Source: Lichenicoccus roseus
GTDB taxonomy: Bacteria > Pseudomonadota > Alphaproteobacteria > Acetobacterales > Acetobacteraceae
NCBI RefSeq assembly: GCF_005844085.1
Contig: NZ_VCDI01000012.1
Span: forward strand, 22,450-86,449
Direction of reading: 5' to 3'
Length of the DNA: 64,000 nucleotides
This document shows, piece by piece, positions 52,354 through 63,500 of the stretch. The notes under the pieces are model-generated. The model was not told the origin of the DNA. It worked only from the letters and a program-made list of their open reading frames with translations, and did not search any database. A program made the translations under genes and the position numbers. The number at the start of each line of letters is the position of its first letter. Within the stretch, counting starts at the first letter, position 1.

Positions 52354-52524
52354 ATGATGCTCGAAATCCTCTCACGCCGCCTCCCCCTCGTCTTCGACCG
52401 GGAGCGATCCCTCGACCGCACCGCTCGGAGAAACCGCGTCGCCGCAGTTATGACGGGTTGTCTTGCCGTTCTATCTGACCAAAACGGACGGGACCCGGGC
52501 GTTGTCCCTATACTATTGAAATAA
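52354..52524 (+). CDS. Possible small protein
   Basis: A 56-residue frame (MMLEILSRRLPLVFDRERS...) preceded by GGGGAG. No family; very basic at the N-terminus. The rest of the 52325-52703 interval shows nothing recognisable. Confidence 0.25.
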   Translation: MMLEILSRRLPLVFDRERSLDRTARRNRVAAVMTGCLAVLSDQNGRDPGVVPILLK

Positions 52525-52703
52525 CCCGGCCTGTGCGCAGGGCACGCAGGCGCACCGCACCGCTTCGCATCGGCGCCGGCGGCCATCGACATGGCCGTTT
52601 GCTGCGGCGGTCCGAACGACGGGCCGGCACCGATCACCATTGCCAAAAGCTGACGCGGGCCGCGGGTGCGCGCCGTTTTGCGGCGCGGCAGCCCAAGTTG
52701 AAC

Positions 52704-53150
52704 CTACTTCCCTACCTTTTTGGCAGCCGCCTCGATATACTTCTTGAGAGCATCTTGATCGGTATACTTATAAACAGGTAAATTATTGCTGGTTAACAGA
52801 GCTGGTGTCCTACCAGCCATATCTATCTCGCCCTCATGGTTCTTGAGGTGGTGTATTTGAACACCCACTATGCCATTATCTCGAGCAATGGACTTCTCGA
52901 TCTCATAATTTATAAACTTACGCCCAGCAGTCATATTGCCGATGAACACTACTGTTACTGATGTGTTGTATAGGGCAGCATCGATCATTTTCTTGATGTT
53001 AGCGTCGCCTTTCTTCTTCGCTTCTTCCCAAAGCGAAGCGTCTTGGAAGCCGGCTGCTGCTGTCCCTATGATCTCGGTCAAGTTCCTGATCTGATTGATC
53101 CGCCAAACGTCGCGTTGGTAATGGAAGCTGAAGAACACACGTCGAGCCAT
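52704..53150 (-). CDS. ThsB-like TIR-domain protein
   Basis: A 148-residue protein: ARRVFFSFHYQRDVWRINQI, AGFQDASLWEEAKKKG, NTSVTVVFIGNMTAGRKFINYEIEKS and NGIVGVQIHHLKNHEG follow the MTH538/ThsB-type TIR fold motif by motif, including the Glu in YEIEKS. In Thoeris, ThsB uses NAD to make a cyclic ADP-ribose signal when phage is sensed. Start ATG 53150 matches the family start (M-A-K/R-R-V-F-F-S). It is divergent, 165 bases away, from the TIR-SLOG pair. Confidence 0.85.
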   Translation of the reverse strand: MARRVFFSFHYQRDVWRINQIRNLTEIIGTAAAGFQDASLWEEAKKKGDANIKKMIDAALYNTSVTVVFIGNMTAGRKFINYEIEKSIARDNGIVGVQIHHLKNHEGEIDMAGRTPALLTSNNLPVYKYTDQDALKKYIEAAAKKVGK

Positions 53151-53315
53151 ACCAACTCTCCAGGGTGGGGACCTCAGGTTGCCTAAAATCTGCGGTTCCT
53201 CATAGTCCCGGCATGTCCCCACGGGCCAGCCTGCCCTCGCCAAGCATGATTGGGCCTTTGCAAGGCACGGGAACTCGGCCAGGCTCATGGCTCAACCAGA
53301 GGATCACGCTTTCAA

Positions 53316-54581
53316 GTGGTAGCCACCACCACCCTCTCTCTCCAAGGAACTTACCAGCTTGTCACGTTGGGCGCTGACACTGACGCCCGCTCAGCGGAGT
53401 ACGCTGGTGCTTTGGAGCGCGCTGTCGCCTCAGCAATGCATCATCTTGGGGTCAACCCGACGCGGATGCTCGTACGCCTGGGGTCACGAAATGAAGCGGA
53501 ATTGGACCGTAGGTGGCCATCGGTCACAGTGTTCTTTGGAACGACAGGGACGGCCTTGTCGCCTCGGGATGCAGCCCTGCTCGACGTGGTGCTGGCCGAC
53601 GGCACGTTGGTCATACCTGTTGTCGAGGACATCGGGCGGTTCACAAAGCTGGTTCCAACGGCGATCTCGCACCTGAACGGCCTGGCCAGACAGGATTGCG
53701 GCGCGAATTTCGAGCGACTCGCGGCACGTATTCTTGAAGGCTTTGGGCTGCTGCGCGAGCGGCGGCGCCTCTTCATCAGCTATCGGCGAGTCGAGACGAG
53801 CGGCGTGGCAGCCCAACTCTACGAAGCCCTGGATGTAGCAGGCTTCGACGTGTTCCTGGACACCCATGGCGTACTCCGCCCGGGCGAGCCGTTCCAGGAG
53901 ATCCTGTGGCACCGGCTGGCAGACACTGACGTCATCCTACTGCTGGACACCCCTGGTTTTCTTGCAAGCCGATGGACCGAGGAAGAGCTTGCGCGAGCCA
54001 ACACTGCAAACTTGCAAATCTTGCAGCTCCTCTGGCCAGGTCAGGAAGAGGCGTCGGCGGCGGCCTTCAGCACCTTCCATCCGCTGTCTGTCAGCGACTT
54101 CGAGGACAAGGCCACCCTTGGCCCCGCCGCTCGTTTACATGACAATAGCACTCAGGAAATCGTTGATGCCGTTGAAGGCTTGCGGGCGCGAGCCGTCGCG
54201 GCCCGCCACGCCTTCTTGGTGCGGGAGTTCCTAATCGAGGCAAAGGGTGCCGGCCTACTAGCCTACATGACGCTGGACCGCTCCATTGTGCTGCGGAAGC
54301 ATGGGGACGAGAACGGTGGGAAGGTGTTTGTGCTACCTGCCGTCGGCGTTCCAGATGCTGAACGTTATGAGGCGCTTGAACAGCTTATGCAGAGGGAGGC
54401 CGGAGCAGGCAGAAGCTACCTTAGACCACCCTGCCTGCTTTACGATGAAAGCGGCATCCGCGGTCGGTGGCTGGACCACCTGCGATGGCTCAACGGAAAC
54501 ATTGCCTCTGTCCGCAGTGTTGGGCTTAGGGAAGCCAAGCAGTGGCTCCACCTTGTTGCTGAAGGGGAAGGGAGCAAATGA
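53316..54581 (+). CDS. TIR-domain protein with N-terminal extra domain and C-terminal region
   Basis: About 421 residues from GTG 53316 (443 from TTG 53250). The N-terminal 145 residues (TLGADTDARSAEYAGALERAV ... VIPVVEDIGRFTKLVPTAI) look like a degenerate TIR- or receiver-like alpha/beta domain. About 150-270 is a TIR domain: RRLFISYRRVETSGVAAQLYEAL, FDVFLDTHGVLRPGEPF, DVILLLDTPGFLASRWTEEEL, with the candidate NADase Glu in WTEEEL. The last 150 residues are unassigned. A GAGGA lies 13 bases before GTG 53316. The stop overlaps the SLOG gene start. It probably hydrolyses or cyclises NAD. Confidence 0.75.
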   Translation: MVATTTLSLQGTYQLVTLGADTDARSAEYAGALERAVASAMHHLGVNPTRMLVRLGSRNEAELDRRWPSVTVFFGTTGTALSPRDAALLDVVLADGTLVIPVVEDIGRFTKLVPTAISHLNGLARQDCGANFERLAARILEGFGLLRERRRLFISYRRVETSGVAAQLYEALDVAGFDVFLDTHGVLRPGEPFQEILWHRLADTDVILLLDTPGFLASRWTEEELARANTANLQILQLLWPGQEEASAAAFSTFHPLSVSDFEDKATLGPAARLHDNSTQEIVDAVEGLRARAVAARHAFLVREFLIEAKGAGLLAYMTLDRSIVLRKHGDENGGKVFVLPAVGVPDAERYEALEQLMQREAGAGRSYLRPPCLLYDESGIRGRWLDHLRWLNGNIASVRSVGLREAKQWLHLVAEGEGSK

Positions 54582-55210
54582 GTTCAGGTTCTGGACCAAG
54601 GGTGTTCCTCTCCGCAAGTGTTCCACTTCCGACACGTAATCCGACTTACTTCGCAACAGTCGATGTGTTAGCCATTCGGGACGCAGTGCGCGCATTGGCT
54701 ATCGCAGTTGCGGAGCAGGAAGCCGAGCTGGTCTTTGGCGGCCACCCTGCGATCACTCCGATGATACGCTTACAGGTTACGCAAACGGGTGCGCGCGTCG
54801 GCGACCATTTTGTTCTGTTTCAAAGTCGGTTTTTCACATCCACCTTTCCAAGGGACAACGCCTCTTTTGAGCGAGTGGAGCTTGTGGACGCGGTGCCAAA
54901 TGACCGGAATGCCAGCTTGCTCCGATTGCGCGAAGCAATGTTTGCCAAGCCATTCGACATCGGCATCTTCATTGGTGGGATGGAGGGCGTCGAGGACGAA
55001 TATGAAATGTTCTTGCAAAGGCACCCGGCAGCCCGGGTCTTTCCAGTAGCCTCGACGGGGGCCGCTGCTGCTGAACTATTCGACCGTGATCCCGACCTAC
55101 AGCGCGAACACCCGGAACTGCGTGACGAGATTAGCTATCTGACCCTTATGCGCGGACTTATAGGACCAAGCCTATCTCCTACCTATACTTTATCTGGGCC
55201 GAGTATATAG
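54578..55210 (+). CDS. SLOG-domain protein
   Basis: A 210-residue Rossmann-like protein: RVFLSASVPLPTRNP at the N-terminus, AIRDAVRALAIAVAEQEAELVFGGHPAITPMI (the GGHP loop), then DIGIFIGGMEGVEDEYEMF and VFPVASTGAAAAELF. These are SLOG-superfamily features; SLOG domains bind NAD-derived nucleotides such as the cyclic ADP-ribose signal sensed by ThsA. It lacks SIR2 or membrane segments that would make it a standard ThsA. ATGA overlap with the TIR gene shows they act together. Confidence 0.75.
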   Translation: MSSGSGPRVFLSASVPLPTRNPTYFATVDVLAIRDAVRALAIAVAEQEAELVFGGHPAITPMIRLQVTQTGARVGDHFVLFQSRFFTSTFPRDNASFERVELVDAVPNDRNASLLRLREAMFAKPFDIGIFIGGMEGVEDEYEMFLQRHPAARVFPVASTGAAAAELFDRDPDLQREHPELRDEISYLTLMRGLIGPSLSPTYTLSGPSI

Positions 55211-55303
55211 AAAACCCAGAAGTGGCTTCCACCAAGTTGCCAGACAAAAACGGCCATCCTGCCTAAGCGGTCCAACTCAGGCGGGAGGAAGGAAGGGGCC
55301 AAT

Positions 55304-55525
55304 TTACTCCGCTGCTATCGGCGCGGCGGGCTGGTATTGATTGCCGCTCTCGCCAGAGATTACGGGATATGTCACTTCCGGAACGTACAGCACTGCGGGT
55401 AGCCACCGCGTCCCGGCTAGCAACGCCGCGGCGTCCGCGGCCATGACCCCCTTCTTGGTGCCGGCGATACGAGCGGCGGCGCTGCTTCCGGCACCGTCCC
55501 GCACGACATCTAGGATCAGCGCCTA
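55304..55525 (-). pseudogene. C-terminal fragment, possibly of a ParB-like protein
   Basis: The frame reads ALILDVVRDGAGSSAAARIAG, TKKGVMAADAAALLAGTRWLP, ending in QYQPAAPIAAE. The AGTKKxxMAxxAxxLLAGTxWLPxxL pattern resembles C-termini of ParB-type plasmid proteins I have seen. The upstream part is cut off exactly where the IS5-family element begins (55526), so the insertion truncated it. Confidence 0.4.
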
Positions 55526-56418
55526 AGAGACCGTTTGAAAATGGTTGTGGCCGCTCGGGCAGGGGTGATTCAAGCTCTGGATGTGGACACCGGCGAGCCG
55601 TGGCCGAATGGCCGAGATTGCCCGCAAGATTAAGCGGTATCCAAGCGACCTGACGGACGAGGAGTGGCAGCGGATCCTGCCACCTCTGCCTGAGCCGCCG
55701 AGGCGCGGGCGCAAGGTCGGCGTTGACCTGCGCGAGATCCTGAACGCGATCCGCTACATGGCCCGTAGCGGGGGCGGTTGGCGGATGCTGCCCACCAATT
55801 TCGGTCCCTGGCAGACCGTCTACTGGTGGTTCAGGCGCTTTGTGCGCCGCATGCTGTTCCAGACCATCCACGACGTGTCGCTTATGCTGGATCGGGAGGC
55901 GTATGGACGCGAGGCCAGTCCATCCGGCGGCGTGCTCGATAGCCATCAAGGCACCGCATGCCAAACCCCGCGGCTATGACGCGAACAAGAAGACCGTTGA
56001 ACGAAAGCGCCACATCGCCGTCGACACCGATGGTCGACTGCTGATGGTCAACCTCATCACGGCGGACATCTCCGACAGTGCCGGGGCACAGGCGATCCTC
56101 AATGCTGTGCGAAAGCGATGGCCGTGGCTCAAGCACCTGTTCGCCGACGTCGCCTACGATCGAACGAGGCTGCTCGACAAGGCGGCCTTCAGAGACTTCG
56201 TACTGGAAATTGTGCGCCGTTTCGACCGGGAGCCTGGCTTCGAGATTCTGCCGCGCCGGTGGGTCGTCGAGCGCACATTCGGATGGATGACAAGTTGGCG
56301 CAGGCTGGTGCGCGATTACGAGGCCCGCCTCAACGTTTCCAAGGCCATGATCCACGTCGCAATGGGAAGCCTGCTCCTCCGCCGCATCGCTCATGCTTAA
56401 GCATTCTTAGACGGACAC
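55526..56418. mobile_element. IS5-family (IS427/IS1031-like) insertion sequence
   Basis: GAGACCGTTTGAAAA at the left end (55526) and the reverse complement of the right end (GTGTCCGTCTAAGAA, ending about 56418) match at 11 of 15 positions. Between them is a two-frame transposase. The element disrupts the ParB-like fragment at its left side. No clear target duplication. Confidence 0.65.
55581..56400 (+). CDS. IS5-family transposase in two frames
   Basis: The first frame (55581-55979) carries KRYPSDLTDEEWQRILPPLP and NAIRYMARSGGGWRMLPTNF. The second frame (to 56400) carries GYDANKKTVERKRHIAVDTDG, LFADVAYDRTRLLD, and FEILPRRWVVERTFGWM with the DDE Glu. Homologues read through as one protein or by programmed frameshift; the switch here lies around 55935-55950. 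The first catalytic Asp falls in the VLDS segment at the switch. Whether the frameshift is programmed or a mutation cannot be told by eye. Confidence 0.8.
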
Positions 56419-56938
56419 TGAGCACCTGGCGGTCGAGCGTTGTGGACCGGCTTGAAAGTTTACTCGTTGTGTCCACCCTGACTGAGGCGGAAATGCATAT
56501 GCTCGCGGGCAAGTACGTCGCCGATATGGCACCTGATGAGGCGCACGTCGCTACCGAAGACTTCGTGGATGCGATGGAGTTCACGGGGCTGAGCGGTTCA
56601 AACTTCGATCCGCGCAAGCGCGTCGGACTGCTCTGGGTGGTCCAGGCTTCACGCAGCGTGCCAAGGCGAAGGTGGACGATATGGCACGGGAGTGCGAATT
56701 CCGACAGAAGGCGGACGGCGGTTCCAACGCAAGGCAGCACTGCTGACCCGCCTACCACACCCCTACATCATGTAATGGCTGGACTCAGATGTATCGACGC
56801 GCTGCAACGTCAGCGAAGATTATAGGATGGTGTTCGTTATTACCTGGAAGTCTTGGACGTTCACAGACAGACTAGGACGCTCACCATTAATTTTCCTGAC
56901 CACTGTGTTGAGCCCGGCGAAACGAGAAGAAGGTAGTT
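56419..56938. other. Intergenic region without convincing genes
   Basis: About 520 bases after the IS5 element. One frame runs on from the transposase region (TLTEAEMHMLAGKYVADMAP) but has no start or family. I see no repeat or strong hairpin. Confidence 0.4.
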
Positions 56939-57490
56939 GTGACGAACATAGAAGTAAAACGAGCCGAATCCGGCAGAATAATCAGTATTTCGCGTTCGAA
57001 TAGCCTAGGTCAAAACCTAACCGCTTTTTTGGTATTCAGTATTATATCCGCTGGCTTTTTCGCAGAGCTAGTCAAATCAAACCATGATAATTGGGAGGTC
57101 TTTGCAATCGTCGCGATGGTGGTCACTGGATCAGTTTGGATATCTCTAATATTTGCAAGAAGGATTATATCTCGAGAGGCGGGAGTAATAGAACTTGGAA
57201 CCCCAATGGGGCTACGCTTTCTGAAATACCCTGAGCTGGGCTTTGTTAAATGGGAAGATATAGAAAGCTTTGAGCTAAAGCATGAGGCAATCTTAGGTCA
57301 AGGCGACACTCAACTAGTAGCCAACCTTCGTAATGCTCCAGCTCATTTGAGCCGACTGAAGTCATCAAATCGCGCAGCCCCCGGAAAGCCCTACGCTCCC
57401 ATCTTCGCTTGTGTTGATACCTCCCGTTATTCAGACTTAAAAACTCTGCATGCGGTTCTCGATGAGGCGCGGCAACAAAGCTGCCTATAA
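56939..57490 (+). CDS. Two-helix membrane protein with C-terminal domain (STM3941-like?)
   Basis: A 183-residue protein from GTG 56939, with GAAGAAGG upstream. It has two hydrophobic helices (LTAFLVFSIISAGFFAELV and WEVFAIVAMVVTGSVWISLIF), then a PH-like beta domain with GFVKWEDIESFELK. The W-x-D-I segment is typical of bacterial STM3941-type proteins, but I am not certain of the family. GC content is low. It lies 28 bases upstream of the giant RTX gene and could be co-transcribed. Confidence 0.55.
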   Translation: MTNIEVKRAESGRIISISRSNSLGQNLTAFLVFSIISAGFFAELVKSNHDNWEVFAIVAMVVTGSVWISLIFARRIISREAGVIELGTPMGLRFLKYPELGFVKWEDIESFELKHEAILGQGDTQLVANLRNAPAHLSRLKSSNRAAPGKPYAPIFACVDTSRYSDLKTLHAVLDEARQQSCL

Positions 57491-57518
57491 CTATTATATT
57501 TAAAACCTCGAGGAAGAT

Positions 57519-60500
57519 ATGACGGTATTACAGGACGTCTTTGACGGTGCGGCTTCCGCATTGGCTGGAGCATTGCAGAATGCGGGTCCAGAATTCGCCC
57601 CGGTCGCTATCGCTGTGACGGCGGTTGATGGCTTGGTCGACGCAGACTTTGGAATCATCGCTGCGAGTTCAGGTAATAGCGATAACTACGAAACAGGATT
57701 AGCGCTGGCAGCTGAGGCGCTTGGTTTTGCAGCTGCATTAGCGGCTGGTACTGCGGCTGCGCCACTTATTGCGCCCGCCGTGGCCGCGTGGGGATTGACT
57801 GGAGCGGCAGCGACTGTTGCGGAATATATCGCCTTATCAGCCGCCGGAGTTGGCTACGGAGGGATCGTATCGGATGCCGCTGAGGAACTAGGAAACTTTA
57901 TTAGAGGAGCGCTACCCCAGATTCCGTCGTGGATCGATAGAACGACAGGTGGAGTGAATAACGCACAGAATGATCCTCTTATCTTCAATATGAGTGGAAC
58001 AGGCCTGACGCTGAAGTCAACGTCAGAGACGTCTCCTTTTTTCGACTTCACTGGCTCTGGTGTTGCTGAACAGACCGCTTGGCTTGGCGCAGGTAACGGC
58101 TTACTAACTACCGCTGTTCCTGGATTAGGAAGCACTTCCGGGCTGCTTACCACTTTTGCACAATTGGTATCGTTTGATACCAACGGCGACGGTGTTATTA
58201 GTGGGCAGGAATTAGATAATATATTTTACTGGTCCGACGCCAATAGTGACGGAGCCGCTGAGCAGGGAGAGATTTCCTCTCTCTCCGACCTCGGAGTGGT
58301 CAGTATTGCTCTGGCGACGAAAGAACTTAACGAGGCGATCGTTGGGGGTGTTATTGAACAAGAAGCAGTCGCCACTATGTCAGACGGCAGCACCCGCGAG
58401 ATCGCCTCTGTCCAACTCCAAGCAAACCCACTCTCAACGATTTACACAGGAGCCTACAGCCTAACTTCAGCCGTTGAGGATCTACTTAATTTTAAAGGCT
58501 ATGGCGCTCTCCCAGATCTTCGGATCTCGATGAGTCAGAGTGATCAGCTATTGGACCTTGTGAAAACTCTCCAGGCAACTGACCCTAACGACAGTGCTGC
58601 TTTCGACTCTTCGCTTCAAGCAGTTTTGTATCAGTGGGCAGGTGTAGGAAATGTCGAACCTGGCAGTGGTCAACTGTTCGATGGTCAGAAGTTAGCGTTC
58701 CTGCAAGCTCTTACGAACAACTATCAATCTTTCTTTGGAACAGTCGAGCCTCATTTTATTGGGCAAGCCAATTATTTGCAAGAGTCATGGGACTCGGCAT
58801 TCGCCGCTCTGAAGGCTCGGGCGCTGGTCCAGACACCATCATCCCCTTTTGGAGTAGACTTTGTATATACTATTGCCCTTGATGCGATAGTCCCAACGGT
58901 CTCTTTCACCGCTGCTATAACCGACCTTGCCAGCAATGTTCCCGCTGACAGTCAAGCGAGAGTCGCCTATTGGAGTAACGCTCTCGATATCATCAATGAA
59001 AGCGTGCTTAGTCTGTCGTCAATTATTGCTGTAGACTCTTCCGCTATAGCCGCCCAACTCCAAGCCGTCCTACCGCCCTCATTTTCGGCAAGCCAAATTT
59101 CCGCAGCAGCGTCAGGAAATCTGAGCTTTGTTGAAGGAACAGCGCTCACCAAGGTCCTGGTCGGAACAATTGGATCGGACTTGTTCCAGGCTACGGCACC
59201 GGGCACCGAGCTTGAGGGCTTCGGAGGCGGAGACCTCTTCATCGTTGAGACCGGCCTAGGCTCGACTGAAGTCAATGAAATTGACAACGTCGCCCACCCG
59301 TCGAACATCCTGCTGATCGAGGGTGTCGAACCGGCCCAGGTCACCGTATCGGGCGACGCCGCCGGTGACATCATCTTGAGCCTTGGTGATGGTTCGAGCA
59401 TCAAGATCGATGAGATGCTCTTTCAGGCGTCCTACCAGTCTGAGAATGCCCAGGGCCACAACTCGATCGGAGCGAACAACCAGACTGCCTTCGGTGTGCA
59501 GGAGGTCGAGTTCGCTGACGGCACCGTCTGGACCGCCGCCAAGGTCCAGGCGGCGGAGGTCGCCGATCAGGCGGGCAACACGAGCATCTATGGCACGAGT
59601 GGCTCCGACCTTATCGATGGCAGAGGGATTGCGACCTACGAGCAGGGCAATGGCGGGGGGGACACCTTCGTCTACGACCAGGGCTATGGTCAGCTGGAGA
59701 TCGACGAGGTCGACCCCAGCGCCCTGCCAGACAACGTGCTGCGCTTTGGAGCAGGCATTACCGCGGATGAGGTTACGGTGATGGGAGACAGTCTAGGCGA
59801 CGTCACCCTCACCGATGGGACCACCGGTGACCGCATCCAGATCGATGGGATGCTCAACTCTGCCAAGGATGGCGTCCAGGCAATCGACTTTGCTGATGGA
59901 TCTGTCTGGACAACTGCTCAAATCCTTTCTCTCGCAACAACAGGAACGACGGGGAGCGACGATCTCTACGGAACGTCCGGCGCCAATGTCTTCGATGGTA
60001 AAGGCGACAGCGACTACGAACAGGGTGACGGCGGCGGCGACACCTTCATCTTTAACCAGGGGTATGGCACCCTCGAGGTGAATGAGTATGACACGAGCCG
60101 GAGCAATACCAACATCCTGGCGCTTGGAACTGGAATCAACGCCGTCGATCTCCAGATAAGCGGCGACGCGGCTGGGGACATCGTCATCAAGACGGGGGAG
60201 GCGGTTGACGCGATAATTCTCGAGAACATGCTCGTCAGTGGCCGCTACGGCGTGCAAGGGGTCGCGTTTGCAGATGGGACAGTCTGGACGGCAGCGCAGG
60301 TCGAGGCCCTCGCGACGACAGGCACCCCAGGGAGTGACAACCTCTACGGAACCTCTGGACCCGATACATTCGACGGGAAGGGCGGCTCAGACTACGAGCA
60401 GGGCAATGGAGGCGGGGACACCTTCATCTTCAACGCCGGCAGCGGCTCGCTTGAGATCAATGAGCAGGATAGCAACCCCAACAACTACAACATCCTGACC

Positions 60501-63500
60501 TTCGGCAGCGGTATCCAGACCTCGGACATTGCCGTCGGCGCGGACGCGACCGGCGACGTCATCCTGACCGTCGGGAGCGGCGGGGACCGGGTCCAGATCG
60601 ACAACATGCTCGACGGTCCGCAGTATGGCGTCCAGGCAGTTGCGTTCGCGGACGGGACGGTCTGGTCGGCCGCCTCGATCGTCGCCGGCCTCCCGGCTGG
60701 CACTGCCCCACGGTCGAGCGATTATGCTCAAAGCTTGGCTTTCGCGGAAGGAGACGGACCGGTTACAAGCAATCCGATTCCTGGCGAGATCGTCGCCGGC
60801 GAAGGTATCTCCGCCGCCAACCTGATCCTGCAATCGGATGCCGGCGGCGACCTCATCCTCAAGATCGAGGGAACGACTGACGGTCTCACCGTCAGGGACG
60901 ACTTCACCTACCAGAGTAGTGGAGTGGTCAGTCAGATATCTGGCATCAGGCTTGCGGACGGCTCGTTGATAGAGCTCCCGACCTATACTCAGCATGAGCC
61001 GGCGGACTTTACCTGGCAGGGTAGCTCGACCGACCTGTCGCTCTCCGGAAGCAACTACGGAGACAACACCTTCGATCTTGCACCAGGTGGCGACACGGTC
61101 ACCTTTGGCAACAGCTCGGACGGTGGACCCGGTACAAATTCAGTGCTGTTCGACAAAGGCGATGGCAATGCGCTTATCAACTTGGATGGAGGAACCGGGG
61201 CAATCACCCTCGCAGCCGACATCGAATCCAGCGATGTTGTCCTTCAAGCTGACAATACCGGTGACCTGACGATCGAGCTACTCGACACTGGGGAAACCCT
61301 GACGGTCATAGACGACTTGACCCCGTCATCCAGCATCGGTGCGATTGGTGTCTCGAGCAGCATCAACGAACTTCACTTTTCTGACGGCTCTAAAGTTTCC
61401 CTGAGTGCCGAGACAGGCACTAATACGCCACTTGTTTTTACATGGATTGGATCCGCCACAGACCATACCCTGGTTGGCAGTGACCTAGGATCCAACACCT
61501 TTATCCCTGGAGCCGACGGCGACAGCGTCACCTTTGGCAGCAGGTCAGTGGTCGGTGCGGCTACTAACCTCCTGAATTACTCAATCGGAAATGGTAGGGT
61601 TACGCTCGACTTGAATGGCGGTACGGGCGCCGTTGAGATGGGTATTGGTATAACCCAGGCAAACCTGACGTTTCAAGCCGATGCCGTCGGCGACTTGACA
61701 ATTCTGGACGGCACAGCTGGTGACAGTGTCGTTATTGAGAACGACCTATTCAGTGATAAGTACGGCTGGAATGCCCGCTTGGGTGCCGTGAATTTCAGCG
61801 ACGGCACTTCTGAAGCCTTCAACGGCGGGATGACCTTCACGTGGACAGGAACGGCGGTGAACACCGTTCTAACAGGCAGTGGCTTCGGTGCTAACGTGTT
61901 CAATCTCGCGCCCGGCGGCGACACAGTCACGCTTGGTAACGGGTCGGGCAGTGGCTCAAATAGGAACACGGTGAATTATGGCCCCGGCGACGGCGCCGCC
62001 ACGATCAACATGAATGGGGACAACGGATCCGCCACGCTCGTCTTCGGTAAGGGAATCACCGCTAGCGACCTCATCTTTCAGGTCGACGACAGTACGGGAA
62101 ACCTAACCATTCTGGATGGTGTAGCCGGTGATCGTGTCATCATCGAGAGCGACCTTTTTAGCGATAAATATGGCTGGAACGCTCGCTTGAGTGCCTTAAG
62201 TTTCGGTAACGGCACGGCTGAGGTCCTCAGCAGCGGAATTACCTTTACGTGGACAGGCACCGCGACGAATACCGTTCTGACAGGTAGTGGCTTTGGTGCC
62301 AACGTGTTCAATGTCGCACCTGGCGGCGACACGGTCACGCTTGGCAACGGGTCAGACAGTGGATCGACTAAGAACACAGTGAATTATGGCGCTGGGGACG
62401 GCGCCGCCACGATCGACCTGAACGGGAACAACGGCAACGCGACGCTTGCCTTTGGCGCCGGCATTACTGCTAGCGATCTTACCTTCCAGTCCGACGCGGC
62501 CGGTGACCTGATCATCCTGGATGGAACAGCCGGCGACAGTGTCGTGATCAAGGACGCCCTTTACCTTGACAACTTCGGCGGAGGTGTTCGCCTGAACAAT
62601 CTCACGTTCAGCGACGGGGCGTCGAAGAGCCTTAGCATCGGGATGACCTTCACCTGGACAGCGACCGCGACAGCCACCGTTCTGACGGGTAGCGGCTTCG
62701 GTGCTAACGTGTTCAATCTCGCGCCCGGTTCCGACAGCGTCACCTTTGGTAACGGCTCACAAAGCGGTTCGAACTGGAACACGGTCAACTTTGCTGCAGG
62801 TGACGGGGCCGTCACGATCAACATGAACGGTGCCTCCGGAGCTCTCGTGCTTGGCACCGGCATTCAGATCTCGGATCTTGTCTTTGGACAAAACGCGCAG
62901 GGCAACGAGACGGTCGCTATCGACAACACGGGAGACGAGGTCACTTTCACCAACGTGAGCTCGAATCCTCTGATCGACGTCGATTTCGATGGCGCGATTT
63001 ATACTGCCTTCGTCGGTGCCTCCGGCAACGACAGGCTCTATGGCTCAAACAGCGCTGATGTTTTTGACGGTCGTGGCGGCAGTGACTACGAGCAGGGCTA
63101 CGGCGGCGGTGACATCTTCATCTACAACGCCGGCTACGGTCAGCTGGAGATCAACGAGAACGGCAGCGGCCTGAATGTCCTGCAGGTCGGTGGCGGGATC
63201 ACCGCGGCTGGCGTGCAGGTCAGTGATGACAACAACGGCAACGTCTTCCTGACAGATGGCGTCAGCGGCGACCGGATCCAGCTCGACGGCGAGCTCTACG
63301 GCGTTGGCTCTGGTGTCGAGCAGGTGCAGTTCGCCGACGGCACCGTGTTGAGCCAGAGCCAGCTCCTGGCGATGGCTACCACCGGCAGTTCCGCTGGAGA
63401 GAGCCTCTACGGCACCGGGGGCGCCGAACTGTTCGACAGCAAGGGCCTGGCCACCTACGAGCGCGGCAATGGCGGCGGTGACATCTTCCTTTACAATGCC

